Part shown: positions 51,634 through 61,691 of the stretch, one piece after another
Layout: each line of letters opens with the position of its first letter
How positions within the stretch are numbered: position 1 is the first letter of the stretch
Source of the DNA: CAKZNE01 sp964485405
GTDB lineage: Bacteria > Bacteroidota > Bacteroidia > Flavobacteriales > Schleiferiaceae
Length of the DNA stretch: 64,000 nucleotides
NCBI GenBank assembly: GCA_964485405.1
Contig: CAZAJG010000010.1
Coordinates: 1 to 64,000, forward strand
Reading direction: 5' to 3'
Position numbers and translations under genes: made by a program
Notes under the pieces: generated by a model
Seen by the model: only the letters and a program-made list of their open reading frames with translations
Databases searched by the model: none
What the model was told of the DNA's origin: nothing

Positions 51634-53182
51634 ATACGGCCTCAAGAATTTCTTCTTTGCCGTTCTGTAAAACCTCTTTATTCTGTTCTTCCACCGTTTT
51701 TTTGATGGTTAAATATGTGTGATACATCTGATAAATGGTAATGCTATAAAACATAGCTTTATCCAAATACTTAGGCTTATTCTTTAAAGCCCATATCACC
51801 AATCCCCAAAAATATTTTCGATTGGGATCTTTTACACCCAATTGGTAGAGCACCCGAATACCGGTAAGATAATCTTTTGGCTTTGCTTTGAAAGGTATGC
51901 GGACATTCGTTTTGGGTAGCTCGTAAGTGGATAGGAACTTAATAATTCGCTGAAAGGAATGTTGAGGCAAGTAAACATTGGCTATCAAATCCAGAAAACC
52001 ATTATACAAAACCTTTTCATCCATTAACGGATCTACATTGGTTTCTCCTTCCGTAAAGGCAAAACGTCTTTTTAAACGTCCTTCTCTCTCCATCCGGTCA
52101 AATAGTTCTGTACCCGGGGGTGCCTTTAAAATATTGATAATGGGTAAGGGAATTCCACTCTCTTGAATAAAGTCAACCTGCTGCTGAAAAATAGAAGGTT
52201 TATCAGAATCTAGCCCTACAATGAAACCACCATACACAATAAAACCAGCCTTATGAAGCGTACGAATGCTCTCCAATTGATCTCGCTTAAGGTTCTGTGT
52301 TTTCCGGGATCCTTTCAAACCATCCTCGTCTGGCGTTTCAATACCAATAAAAATATGTCTAAAGCCAGCATCGATCAATAATTCCATAAGCACCGGATCG
52401 TCCGCAAGATTTACCGTGAGCTGCGTGGCAAAATAAAATGCAGGGTTTTTCTTTTTTCGCCATTCAATCAGAGCAGGCAATAAATCACTCTTTAAAACCT
52501 TCTTATTGCCAATCAGATTATCATCTGCAAACAATACAAAGTGTACGCCTTCCGTTTCGTTAAGCACCTCCAACTCTCGAATAATCTGCTCACTGGTTTT
52601 TACACGTGGCTTTCTGCCAAAAAGGGCGGTTACATCACAAAAATCACATAAGTAAGGGCAGCCTCTCGAATACTGTACAATGGCAGCTGAATACTCATCC
52701 ATATTTACCAAACCAAAGTCTGGTAAAGGGGATTTGGTGATATCCGCAAAATCTTTTGTTTCGTAAATAGCTTTCGGTTCTCCCTTTTTTAAATCTTCCA
52801 GAAATAACGGAAGTGTAATTTCAGCCTCATTCAATACGAAGTAATCAATATCAGGAAAACGCGCATATTCATGTGTAAATAGAGGCCCACCAGCGACCAC
52901 CTTTACGCCTGCTTGCTTGCACTGCTTTACTATCTGATTTACTGACTCTCCCTGAACATTCATAGCAGAGAGGAAAACGAAATCAGCCCATTTTAAATCC
53001 TCTTTATTTAAAGGTGCTAGATTAAGATCAAGCACCTTTTTAGACCATTCATCTGGCAACAATGAAGCTACTGTTATTAGACCTAATGGAGGGTAGGTTG
53101 CTTTTTTGCCAATCACTTTTAAAAAATGCTTCATCGCATAAAAAGTATCTGGCATTTCCGGGTAAATCAGTGCAATATTCAT
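51632..53182 (-). CDS. B12-binding radical SAM protein
   Basis: 516 residues. N-terminal cobalamin-type Rossmann domain (1-130, with VVAGGPLFTHEYARF), then the radical SAM core with CPYLCDFCD (Cys175, Cys179, Cys182, CxxxCxxC) and FADDNLIGNK, and a C-terminal DUF4070-like region (PLPIINILKAPPGTELFDRM). Family members methylate or rearrange unactivated carbons in lipids, hopanoids or natural products. Substrate cannot be assigned. Stands alone on the minus strand. Confidence 0.88.
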   Translation of the reverse strand: MNIALIYPEMPDTFYAMKHFLKVIGKKATYPPLGLITVASLLPDEWSKKVLDLNLAPLNKEDLKWADFVFLSAMNVQGESVNQIVKQCKQAGVKVVAGGPLFTHEYARFPDIDYFVLNEAEITLPLFLEDLKKGEPKAIYETKDFADITKSPLPDFGLVNMDEYSAAIVQYSRGCPYLCDFCDVTALFGRKPRVKTSEQIIRELEVLNETEGVHFVLFADDNLIGNKKVLKSDLLPALIEWRKKKNPAFYFATQLTVNLADDPVLMELLIDAGFRHIFIGIETPDEDGLKGSRKTQNLKRDQLESIRTLHKAGFIVYGGFIVGLDSDKPSIFQQQVDFIQESGIPLPIINILKAPPGTELFDRMEREGRLKRRFAFTEGETNVDPLMDEKVLYNGFLDLIANVYLPQHSFQRIIKFLSTYELPKTNVRIPFKAKPKDYLTGIRVLYQLGVKDPNRKYFWGLVIWALKNKPKYLDKAMFYSITIYQMYHTYLTIKKTVEEQNKEVLQNGKEEILEAV

Positions 53183-53628
53183 GGCGCAATACTATAGATA
53201 GTCTTTGCCGTAAATATATGGGATCAAGCATCTAAAAAAAAGACATTCACCTATTTTGAGAGATCAAAAACCAATAGCGACTACCTAAAGCCTACTCATA
53301 TCTGAGCGACCGACTCTAAAATCTAAACTCAAAGGCACTTAGAAAGAGGAAATGTGAAAAACGAAATTAACAAATAGCCTTTATTACAAAGAGTAAGGAT
53401 TAGCACCTACAAACGTCCTCAAGGAGCACAATAAGCTTCCTTGTATGTATTTGTTAATCCCAACCCACATCAGCTATAATACTTTAACTGCTATGTGCAA
53501 CTTTCATGTAGCTCATTATCTAAACCTATGAGTGTCGTATTTTCTACATGCTTTTTCCTAGCTAAAAAACAGTCATATTCCATAAGTTAATGGTGTTATT
53601 ATCATGAAACATAAAAGCAAAACACAAC
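53183..53628. other. Intergenic region, no gene seen
   Basis: 446 AT-rich bases between divergent genes; both promoters must be here, but no perfect -7 box was found on either strand and no coding frame stands out. Confidence 0.4.
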
Positions 53629-54867
53629 ATGTCACATCACACTCAAGAATTTCAAAGAATTCCATCCCACCTCTTACTAACTCGATCGGAAATTGAAGAC
53701 GACTCATCTGGAGTTATCCGATTACCGGTTCGGGGACAAGGAACGGTGGGCTTTACTTTAAGTGAATTAAAACCATTCTCCCTTCATCTTAAAAGCTCCG
53801 AAGCTTGGGGTGGAAATAGCTACAGGTGGGATATCCGCCTAGATGAAGTGGAATTGATGATGTCTTTTGCTGGAAACTGGACCAGCATGTTTCATGAAAA
53901 AGGAGAAGGCATTGGGTTGGATTTAGAGCCTAAATGTTCTTATTGGTTTAGCATAGATTTCATAAACCGAAAATTAACGTATGGCAAAGGAGAAATGCGG
54001 GTTGGCACTGCTTTAGCCCAGCATAACGTACCTCTACCTCAACCCAATGAAGATGACCCATATGCTTGGATAGAAGATGTGGATCATGTAGAAGTTTCAC
54101 CCAATATTTTTGATGTGGTTGACATCTGGAGAGACCCTGTAAGCATTGAAGTTCCTTTGAGGGTATTTGATCCAAACTCCATCACCATGGATGACATTGC
54201 CACAAATAAAGCTACCGTTCCAGCAAACCTTACCCTTGAATGTCAACAGCTGTATCAAAATGTAGCTGGCGATAATTTCACTTTAGACACTCCTGAATTT
54301 CCTCAATTCACCGCTGCCATTGAAGAAAGTATTCGGAACCCAAGAGGCTGGTGTTACAAAATGCTCCAAGAAAAATCAACTGAATTTGGTGAGGATAACC
54401 CGAATGAAACTTATTTACGAATTACGATGGGTGCCAATCAAGGAGAATCCCCAGGAATACCTTTTGTATTGGAAATATGGCCTCCAGGGCATTACTCACC
54501 CATTCATGAGCATGCCGGAGCAAACGCTATTATTAGAGTGCTACACGGTTCCATTCATGTGGATTTATTCCCGATGTTATCAAAATATCATGAAAAGCCG
54601 TTTGCAAGTGCCGACTTTAATAAGGGAGAAGTTACCTGGATTACGCCAAGACTTAATCAAGTTCATCAGCTTACAAACACCCAGAAGGACGGTCCTACCT
54701 GTATAACCATACAATGCTATTTATATCCGGAGAACAACTTAACTCATTATCCGTACTTCGACTATATTGAAAATAATAAGATTGGACATTTTGTTCCTAA
54801 TTCTGATATGGGTTTTATGGAGTTTAAGGAAACGATGAAAAAGGAATGGGAAGAATGGTGTAAATGA
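53629..54867 (+). CDS. Cysteine-dioxygenase-like cupin protein
   Basis: 412 residues. The C-terminal half is a cupin of the cysteine dioxygenase type: EIWPPGHYSPIHEHAGANAI with the HxH iron ligands (about 288-307), RVLHGSIHVDLF, and the later third His in RLNQVHQLTN. The N-terminal 190 residues are a separate domain with SEAWGGNSYRWDIRL, perhaps a beta-sandwich. Family members oxidise thiols or similar small substrates; the substrate here is not evident. Single-gene unit. Confidence 0.75.
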   Translation: MSHHTQEFQRIPSHLLLTRSEIEDDSSGVIRLPVRGQGTVGFTLSELKPFSLHLKSSEAWGGNSYRWDIRLDEVELMMSFAGNWTSMFHEKGEGIGLDLEPKCSYWFSIDFINRKLTYGKGEMRVGTALAQHNVPLPQPNEDDPYAWIEDVDHVEVSPNIFDVVDIWRDPVSIEVPLRVFDPNSITMDDIATNKATVPANLTLECQQLYQNVAGDNFTLDTPEFPQFTAAIEESIRNPRGWCYKMLQEKSTEFGEDNPNETYLRITMGANQGESPGIPFVLEIWPPGHYSPIHEHAGANAIIRVLHGSIHVDLFPMLSKYHEKPFASADFNKGEVTWITPRLNQVHQLTNTQKDGPTCITIQCYLYPENNLTHYPYFDYIENNKIGHFVPNSDMGFMEFKETMKKEWEEWCK

Positions 54868-54906
54868 AAGCTTAAGGCGTGTTAAACGCTTAACAGACCT
54901 CACTCG

Positions 54907-54951
54907 AAAGCCATCAAACAAGTATATTTCAAATACTTATTTGATGGCTTT
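54907..54951. terminator. Bidirectional terminator
   Basis: AAAGCCATCAAACAAGTAT pairs with ATACTTATTTGATGGCTTT across a 7-base loop with a single mismatch; it serves the cupin gene and the convergent lipoprotein gene. Confidence 0.88.
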
Positions 54952-54994
54952 CATCATCTTAAATAGTACAATCTTGGATTCTTAAGCTCTGGCC

Positions 54995-55528
54995 TTATTC
55001 TTCTAAAAGTTTAGAAACGTACGTATAACTCTTCCCGTGTTCCGTGTCATTTAAGATTTTTAAATCTCGATTTACCCAGAGTTCTACGGGTATACCATAT
55101 TGAAACTTTTTAATACGTTGAACCTCATTGTCCGGAAAAGTCTTGTTAATGAATTTTTTAATGGACATCCTATTGAGAATGGCATTATTTCCTGGCCTTT
55201 CTATGTAGTAACATAAAATCCCTAATTCTCTCAGTTTATCTATATCATCTGTACTTATGTTAGCATCTGATGCAAGCAAAATGAGTTGCAAATCAAGCTT
55301 ATCACTTTTAATCTTTTCAATTAAAGGCTTGTAGTAATTCTCTATTCTATATTTAGATGCCCCGCACCAATCCGTCCAAAAAAGAACTAGACTTTCATCT
55401 TTCTGTTTCAGCATTTGTTTAAGCGAATCTCCGCTTATCACATAATCTGAAGACACATCTAATTTACTAGCGCAGGAAGTCATTAATAAGGAGATGCTTA
55501 CTCCCAAAGCTAAAATCATATTCTTCAT
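54995..55528 (-). CDS. Thioredoxin-fold lipoprotein with a single active-site cysteine
   Basis: 177 residues from the ATG at 55528 (MKNMILALGVSISLLMTSC, lipobox Cys19); ten more residues are open upstream but lie before the predicted transcription start. LVLFWTDWCGASKYRIENYY has the position and context of the thioredoxin active site, but the second Cys of CxxC is Ser, so classical disulfide exchange is unlikely; it could be a mixed-disulfide or structural form. Later EVQRIKKFQYGIPVELWVNR supplies the strand with the cis-Pro-like site. Outer-membrane or periplasmic face. Confidence 0.78.
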   Translation of the reverse strand: MKNMILALGVSISLLMTSCASKLDVSSDYVISGDSLKQMLKQKDESLVLFWTDWCGASKYRIENYYKPLIEKIKSDKLDLQLILLASDANISTDDIDKLRELGILCYYIERPGNNAILNRMSIKKFINKTFPDNEVQRIKKFQYGIPVELWVNRDLKILNDTEHGKSYTYVSKLLEE

Positions 55529-55555
55529 AATAGGGCTGGAATTAACAATTTGAAC

Positions 55556-55563
55556 CAAAGCTA
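55556..55563 (-). promoter_or_regulatory. -7 box of the thioredoxin-like lipoprotein gene
   Basis: On the minus strand TAGCTTTG, an exact TAnnTTTG. A start near 55549 gives a leader of about 20 bases before the ATG at 55528. A CAA (TTG on the minus strand) at 55579 is a weak -33. Confidence 0.45.
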
Positions 55564-56095
55564 TAAAAAAGTTAGTTACAATTTTAACCAGCTCTCTACC
55601 AGCCCTTATCGTAACTGTAAAATAAATAGTTCAATGAAGTGATCAACTTAAAAATGGACCCAACTCATCCTCCTAAAAGTACGGAACTAGCATTAATTTA
55701 ACTCCAAATTTTTCATTTTGAGCTGTAGGGTTTGAAAGAACTCGTTCTCCTATCGAATCTATTATTGAAGTTAAAGGTGAATGTATTGGAGAACTTTCCT
55801 ACCACTGTTTTCGCTCGCTAGCCGTAGGAGGAAAATGCACACAGAAAACACATCTTCTCTTTACTAAAAACTTACATCCAAAGCTTTTCTGCAACAGGAT
55901 TACACAAGGCTACAAGCTGCATTTTATTATAAGAAGCAAAAATTACTGCTACTCATTTAAGCTTTTAATTCTAATATTTAAATGGTATTAGTTGTATCGA
56001 AAAGATTGCATTTTACAATAGAAAAACGCCAATGGAGTGCTTTAAAGAAACTTAAAAATTGATAAAACCTTTTTGAACGCAGTAATCGAGTTAAA
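55564..56095. other. Intergenic region, no gene seen
   Basis: 532 bases between divergent genes; no coding frame, RNA gene or clear promoter on the plus strand was identified. Confidence 0.4.
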
Positions 56096-58645
56096 ATGAA
56101 ACAGACAGTATATACTTTAACACTTTTACTTTTTTCTATCTCTTCCTTTTGTCAAAAAGATAGTTATACCCGTTATTCAATTCTGGAAGGCCTACCAAGT
56201 AGTCAAGTATATGATGTTATTCAAGATGATTATGGCTTTATTTGGTTCTCTACCGATAAAGGTTTAAGTAGGTATGATGGCTTTAACTTTCAAAATTTCA
56301 CCACCGAAGATGGTCTCATTAACAATGTTGTTTTTGATTTTTACAAGCAGAAAAATGGTGATATATGGTGTACTACTCTATCTGCTGAACTCTTTAAAAT
56401 AGAAGGAAACCCTCCGCAATTTACACCTCACAAGTACAACACACTCATAAAAGAACATAGCGGAGGCCAAGTTCCTTACAGTACATTTATAATAAGAGAA
56501 GGAGGCCTAAAAATGGCCTTTCTAAGAACTACAGAACACCTTCACATCAATAAAAAAGGAGAAGTGATAAGCACTCCAAGGCTTCTACCCACTACCAAAA
56601 AGTACAACAGCCTTAGATGTGTGGTTTTGAAAGAAAACGCTCGGGAGTCCTTTTTCTTCTTAACAAGTTCAAAACAGCTAGATAAAGTCAAACATAATTA
56701 TGACTTTTTAACGGAAACTGCGGTAGAATCCATACGAGATGAAGCCTTGTATTTTGATCAAAAAAAGACAAGTGTTTTCCTGGTTACCGATAAAGTATTC
56801 ATTCAATCTAATAACAAGTTACGAGAACTTCAACTCAGCAAAAATTGCATTGCTTCTGGAAAATTGGATGACAATCATTTTTGGATTGGGCTGGATGGCG
56901 GTGGCGGCTACATATATGATTTAAGCGGAAATAGGATAGAACATTTTTTAGCTGAGCATTCGGTTACCCAAATTTTTAAAGATGCAGAAAACCATATTTG
57001 GATTTCCACACTAAGCTCCGGTGTTTACTTACAAAGAGAAACTCCACTAAAGTCCATGGATCCCGTTTTCGAAAACGACCTCTATGTTAATGATTTGGGT
57101 ATCGATAAGGATGGAAATTTATATGTGGGCTACTACAATGGAAATATTTCTAAATACAATAGGAAGGAAGGTTTAACTTCTTTTTATAAAACCTCTCTCT
57201 ACTGCCCTGCTCTAATAAACTTCAATAAGAAAAAGGGCATTACTCATTTTCACGCTGGGGATAGAGTTTTCTCCAACAACGGTCAACTTGGTCATGAGCT
57301 AACCTGCAGGAACTTGTATAGCCATCAAGACCTGTTGTTTTTGGTTAACGACAATACTTTGGTATACAAACGTGGGGATACAACAAGCCATACCATCTTT
57401 GGAGAAACACGAGTTAGCGACATTCAATTTTTTAACAACCGTTACTATGCCGGAACCGAAGCGGGATTACTTTTTATTCCAAAGGATATTGAAAAAAAAG
57501 CACGGAAAGACGAATCACTCTTCTCCGTCCCCATCCGGGTCTTAGATAGCCTATATACATATCTAGTTATTGGAACAAAAGAAGAAGGAATAGCCTTGAT
57601 GAATGCAAAGGGGCATATTGTATTGAGGTTAAAAACGGAACATGGACTTAGCAGTAATTTCATAACCAATCTTTACGTAGAAAATGACTCGGTGCTATGG
57701 GCATCTACCAGTAAAGGTTTAAGCCGTATTTATTTAGATAAGGACTTGAATTATCAAATTACCAGTTTAAAGGATGAGCATGGCCCACTTGTATCCGGAG
57801 TAGAAGATATTGAGATCATTCAGGATACACTTTGGATAGGAACACAAAGCGGTTTGTATTACATGGCTAAGGATCGTTTTGCAAAGGAGAGTAACCTCCA
57901 TCGCAACCCAAGGGTACTCTTTCATGCCATTGCAAATGATACACTAGCGCTTTCTGAAAACAGCAACATTGGTGCAGATAGCCGTATAGAATTTCATTTT
58001 CAAGCCATATCATTTTACGAGAATATTAAACCTAGGTACCGATATAAATTATCCAATATGGATAAGGACTGGAAATACACTTTAGATCAAAGTATTATTT
58101 ATGAAAACTTAACCCGTGGTGATTATACATTTAGCCTCCAGTTTTGCAATTCTGACGATTGCTGGACCAATACGGAGCGTACCATTTCTTTTTCGGTAAA
58201 CTCCGGTTTTTATTGGGGTTGGTGGATGAATGGAATTGTCCTAATCGGTATATCGAGCATATTCTATTTCTTTTATAGGAACCGAAATACAAGCACAAAC
58301 AAACTCAAGCCTGTAACAGAGCCAGAGGATGAGGTAAGGGATATAATTCCAATAAAACATTTAGGCACATCAATAAAGCTAGAAACACAAAAAATCCTAT
58401 TTGTAAAGTCTTCGGGTAATTATTTAGAGTTTCATACCACCACAAAAAAGTACCTTACTCGGATGGCGATGAATGATTTTTTAAAGGCAGTTCCTAAGCC
58501 CAATGAGTTTGTAAGAGTTCATAAATCCTACAGCGTTCGTTTGGATAAAATTGATCAGAAAAATAGTCGTAAGCTCTGGATTCAAGATCAAGAAATACCA
58601 ATAGGAAGGGTTTATAAAGGTGAACTAATGGATGCAGAAGTATAA
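56096..58645 (+). CDS. Membrane-anchored propeller regulator with LytTR DNA-binding domain
   Basis: 849 residues. Signal peptide (KQTVYTLTLLLFSISSFCQ), then two-component-regulator propeller repeats (VIQDDYGFIWFSTDKGLSRY, GLSSNFITNLYVENDSVLWA, DTLWIGTQSGLYYM) to about 600, a Y_Y_Y-type domain (YRYKLSNMDKDWKYTL; 640-700), one membrane helix (about 708-727) and a cytoplasmic LytTR domain (745-849, KILFVKSSGNYLEFHTTTKK). It would sense a periplasmic ligand and bind DNA directly, a one-component version of the Bacteroidota hybrid systems with no kinase. No nutrient-uptake (SusC/D) genes lie beside it. Confidence 0.92.
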   Translation: MKQTVYTLTLLLFSISSFCQKDSYTRYSILEGLPSSQVYDVIQDDYGFIWFSTDKGLSRYDGFNFQNFTTEDGLINNVVFDFYKQKNGDIWCTTLSAELFKIEGNPPQFTPHKYNTLIKEHSGGQVPYSTFIIREGGLKMAFLRTTEHLHINKKGEVISTPRLLPTTKKYNSLRCVVLKENARESFFFLTSSKQLDKVKHNYDFLTETAVESIRDEALYFDQKKTSVFLVTDKVFIQSNNKLRELQLSKNCIASGKLDDNHFWIGLDGGGGYIYDLSGNRIEHFLAEHSVTQIFKDAENHIWISTLSSGVYLQRETPLKSMDPVFENDLYVNDLGIDKDGNLYVGYYNGNISKYNRKEGLTSFYKTSLYCPALINFNKKKGITHFHAGDRVFSNNGQLGHELTCRNLYSHQDLLFLVNDNTLVYKRGDTTSHTIFGETRVSDIQFFNNRYYAGTEAGLLFIPKDIEKKARKDESLFSVPIRVLDSLYTYLVIGTKEEGIALMNAKGHIVLRLKTEHGLSSNFITNLYVENDSVLWASTSKGLSRIYLDKDLNYQITSLKDEHGPLVSGVEDIEIIQDTLWIGTQSGLYYMAKDRFAKESNLHRNPRVLFHAIANDTLALSENSNIGADSRIEFHFQAISFYENIKPRYRYKLSNMDKDWKYTLDQSIIYENLTRGDYTFSLQFCNSDDCWTNTERTISFSVNSGFYWGWWMNGIVLIGISSIFYFFYRNRNTSTNKLKPVTEPEDEVRDIIPIKHLGTSIKLETQKILFVKSSGNYLEFHTTTKKYLTRMAMNDFLKAVPKPNEFVRVHKSYSVRLDKIDQKNSRKLWIQDQEIPIGRVYKGELMDAEV

Positions 58646-58858
58646 CTTGGCCTACCTTTCCTTTGTCACTTTTCAGGGATTTGCACAGCTCTAAAAAAAT
58701 TACGAAAAGCATAACCGTTGTTCGCCCCAAAATCAAGGTCGTTTATCCCAAAACCTTCTTATTATTAAATACATAGCCTTTTTCACTTTATTATTGTTTG
58801 AAAGTTTTCTAGCGCTAGAAATTCTAATTTCCATTAAACTCTTAAAACAATTTAAGTC

Positions 58859-59233
58859 ATGAAAAAACAGATTTTAATTCTATTCGCTATGGTTTTATCC
58901 ATAGGTCTAAGCGCTCAAACTATTGACAACACCACTGCATGTAACTATGAACTTAGGGTACATATTCAAACCATTGGCTCTGGATGTGGACCTTCTCTAG
59001 GTTTCATGAATGTATCCGTAAACCCCGGAATGAGCACACTACCTACTCTTCCTCCTGGATATGAATTTTTTGCAGTAGAAGTGCTTGATCCTGGCTTCAC
59101 TTTTCTGGTAGGAGTAGGTTCTGGTTGTTCTACCTGTGGGGTACCCACAAGCTCTGGCTCATACCCATGCACCGTATCCGGCAATGTAACAGCCGATTGG
59201 TCTATTTGTGGAACATTGAAGATAACCAATTAG
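58859..59233 (+). CDS. Small secreted cysteine-containing protein
   Basis: 124 residues; signal peptide MKKQILILFAMVLSIGLSAQ. The mature part has six Cys (CNYELRV, GSGCGPS, GCSTCG, YPCTV, ICGTL) likely forming disulfides in the envelope. Beta-rich, glycine-rich. Not recognised; no sorting domain. Single gene with its own terminator, downstream of the LytTR regulator. Confidence 0.75.
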   Translation: MKKQILILFAMVLSIGLSAQTIDNTTACNYELRVHIQTIGSGCGPSLGFMNVSVNPGMSTLPTLPPGYEFFAVEVLDPGFTFLVGVGSGCSTCGVPTSSGSYPCTVSGNVTADWSICGTLKITN

Positions 59234-59248
59234 ATAGTTTTCCTAGAA

Positions 59249-59286
59249 AAGAGTCGCTTAGAAATTATTTTCTGGGCGGCTCTTCT
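59249..59286 (+). terminator. Terminator after the secreted protein gene
   Basis: AAGAGTCGC pairs with GCGGCTCTT (one G-T pair), with further pairing TTAGAAA/TTTCTGG inside, followed by TCTTTAT. Confidence 0.7.
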
Positions 59287-59324
59287 TTATAACAAGGCTG
59301 ATAGTTCTGAATGCTGGCTCATCT

Positions 59325-59855
59325 CTATTCTCCTGAATCTGATAGCTTGCGTTGCAACATTCCAGATCGCTTCATTTCCAAAACGCCTATATGAGCCTCT
59401 AGTAAAGCTTTCATTTTTTTGGTCTTTACTCCAACCGTATAGGGTGTATCCTCTAACCGATCATGTATGGAATAACTAAAATCATACCCTAATTGAGTTT
59501 TCTTCTTGTGCAATGGAGGCATTGGAGCTAGTTTATATAGACCGTAGTGTGAACGCACAAAAAGAACAAAGCGATACTTTTCTTTATCTAAGAACTTAGT
59601 ATACTCTAGCTCATGCTTTTTAATAAAGATCACATCTCCATGATACTTTTCCCGAACCATTTGAATCACCCAGTCGTCCAGATTAGGCCTTCCACTTAAA
59701 ACCACCAAAAACGTAGAATCTTTTACTCCAAAGCTTTTCGGGATACCCTTTTCCGTGCTTTCTATATAACTCTGATATTCTTTGCGCTTTATAGCAGTGC
59801 ATGAAATAAGAATTGGAACGACAAAAGAAAGCAAGAATAATCTTGAGATTCTCAT
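59325..59855 (-). CDS. Lipoprotein of unknown function
   Basis: 176 residues with signal MRISRLFLLSFVVPILISC (Cys19). The mature part is basic and soluble with a Rossmann-like first strand/turn (STFLVVLSGRPNLDDWVIQM) and YRFVLFVRSHYGLYK. No family recognised. Its gene is convergent with 58859 and has no clear partner. Confidence 0.7.
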   Translation of the reverse strand: MRISRLFLLSFVVPILISCTAIKRKEYQSYIESTEKGIPKSFGVKDSTFLVVLSGRPNLDDWVIQMVREKYHGDVIFIKKHELEYTKFLDKEKYRFVLFVRSHYGLYKLAPMPPLHKKKTQLGYDFSYSIHDRLEDTPYTVGVKTKKMKALLEAHIGVLEMKRSGMLQRKLSDSGE

Positions 59856-60233
59856 TGCTGGTAATATTTGGTTTCAGAAGAATGAGCCTGCAATATACTT
59901 GGTTTCAATCCTAAACTTACGCCTTTTTGCTTCAAATCGTCACCTCTACATAGTGCGAGTCATCTCAACTACTTTGTTATTAAGTCAAAGCATTTCTGAA
60001 GAAATTAAAAAGCGATTGCGTGTTCAAGCTCCCAATAATACAGATACACAAACAACAAGTGGTACAATAAACCAGTATCAAACCCCTCTGAGCCATCTTC
60101 AATCTCAATCCTACCAGAATCATATTACAGTTGCGATTTGTCTTTAGTGAGAGATAGCTTTAAGTATCAAAATAAAGGTAGAAGCCGAAAAACCTTAACA
60201 AATAGAGTAGGCATAAAATCAAAATCTTTAATT
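59856..60233. other. Intergenic region, no confident gene
   Basis: 378 bases. Reading frames that extend the 60234 gene backward lack a signal and a plausible start; nothing else stands out. Confidence 0.4.
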
Positions 60234-61409
60234 ATGAATCTATTAAAACTATTTTCTAAAAATGGAATAGCATTGCTTCTTTTTGCTCTGGTTAGTTTAA
60301 CAGTAAGTACGGATGCACTCTCCCAAACCGCTACCTTACAGCAAAAAAGCAACATATTTCCATTCTCCTATTCCAACAATGATTTCTCCTATTGTGAACC
60401 TACTACAAGAGACTTTATAGCGCGATACGATTTCTGTCCAGCCACAACCGGAATGTGCGGCCCCAACTCGTGCGGAAGCAATCCTTATAAAATAGAGGCT
60501 CAACTATTTAGGGACAATACCCTACTAAGTACACAGGAAAGACAATTGGGTACTGCGGAATTAAATTTTTTCTTTAACGGAGTTACTGTTGCTGAAGGTG
60601 ATTACAGAGTCGTTTTCAGGTTTAGAAGACGAAGAGTAAGTTGCTTTGGTTGGATTCTTGAGGACACTAGAACCTCAAACATCATTACATCAACTAAACT
60701 CGATGCAACTCCAGGTTTCAACGTTAATGGAACCACAGTACCCACCGATGGGAGCCCAATCACGGTTTGTGCCAGTAACATCAAAATAAACGCAGCCAGC
60801 ACTTCTTGTGAGAGTTCCTATTACATAGCGGTTGAAGAATGTAACCGCTGGTGGTCTAGAACTTACGATTACGAGTGGAGCAAATGGTTTAGTGGGAAAG
60901 CTCCGAATAACCTAAACTTACAACAACTATCCACTACCTATAGCTATGGGTCGAATTTTACTGGATCATCCAGCCGACAAGGGTCCACTTTGATTGGTGG
61001 AAATTTACCCAATGGCTCAGCTCGCTATTATAGAGTGAAAGTTTGCACAAATGATCCTTGGAGCTGCAAAACAGCTCTGATACGCGTAGATGGTTCGTGT
61101 AAAAAGGGAGCGGACAATCTTGTTATTCTAGAGAGTGAAGAGCAAACAACTTCATTTGATCTTGACATTTATCCAAATCCTGCTTACGATCAACTGACCG
61201 TTCAGTATAGCGTTGAAAAAGAGGGTGCCCTAAGCATAGATCTTTACGATTTAACTGGGAAAAAAATAAAGAATCTACTCAATACCACCAACGAAATTGG
61301 TGCGCATAAAATGGAGTTTGATGTTTCGAACATAAATCAAGGAACCTATCTGGTAATCATGAAAAGTTCAGGTCATGTAAAAACCGCTAAGCTTGCTATT
61401 GGTTACTAA
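60234..61409 (+). CDS. T9SS-exported protein
   Basis: 391 residues from the ATG at 60234, which puts a clean signal peptide first (MNLLKLFSKNGIALLLFALV, cleavage near DALSQ). The body is cysteine-rich (GMCGPNSCGSNPYK, SYYIAVEECNRWWSRTYDYE) without a recognised domain. The last 80 residues are a type A sorting domain (LDIYPNPAYDQLTVQYS, GTYLVIMKSSG), so it crosses the outer membrane by T9SS and is attached or released at the surface. Followed by a strong terminator. Confidence 0.85.
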   Translation: MNLLKLFSKNGIALLLFALVSLTVSTDALSQTATLQQKSNIFPFSYSNNDFSYCEPTTRDFIARYDFCPATTGMCGPNSCGSNPYKIEAQLFRDNTLLSTQERQLGTAELNFFFNGVTVAEGDYRVVFRFRRRRVSCFGWILEDTRTSNIITSTKLDATPGFNVNGTTVPTDGSPITVCASNIKINAASTSCESSYYIAVEECNRWWSRTYDYEWSKWFSGKAPNNLNLQQLSTTYSYGSNFTGSSSRQGSTLIGGNLPNGSARYYRVKVCTNDPWSCKTALIRVDGSCKKGADNLVILESEEQTTSFDLDIYPNPAYDQLTVQYSVEKEGALSIDLYDLTGKKIKNLLNTTNEIGAHKMEFDVSNINQGTYLVIMKSSGHVKTAKLAIGY

Positions 61410-61433
61410 TTGAAAGTACTTTTTTTGAAAATT

Positions 61434-61466
61434 AAAGCCGTTTCAGATGCATGAAACGGCTTTTTT
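61434..61466 (+). terminator. Rho-independent terminator
   Basis: AAAGCCGTTTCA-GATGCA-TGAAACGGCTTT followed by TTT; a perfect 12-base stem. Confidence 0.92.
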
Positions 61467-61691
61467 AATGGAAACCACTTTTGAAAAACCAGAAAATGGT
61501 TTGATGGTATTTAATCCCTAAAGTGAACCACCACAAATCCCTAATCAATCGAAGTCGTTGTTTCATGGAATCAAAATGGCATTTAATGCCTTCACTATAG
61601 TTTAACACTGACCCCGATAGTAAGTTAACCGATGGATTTAAAAACTCATTCTTAACCCAGAAGAATCAAACGGCTCTTCTTTCTTAAAAAC

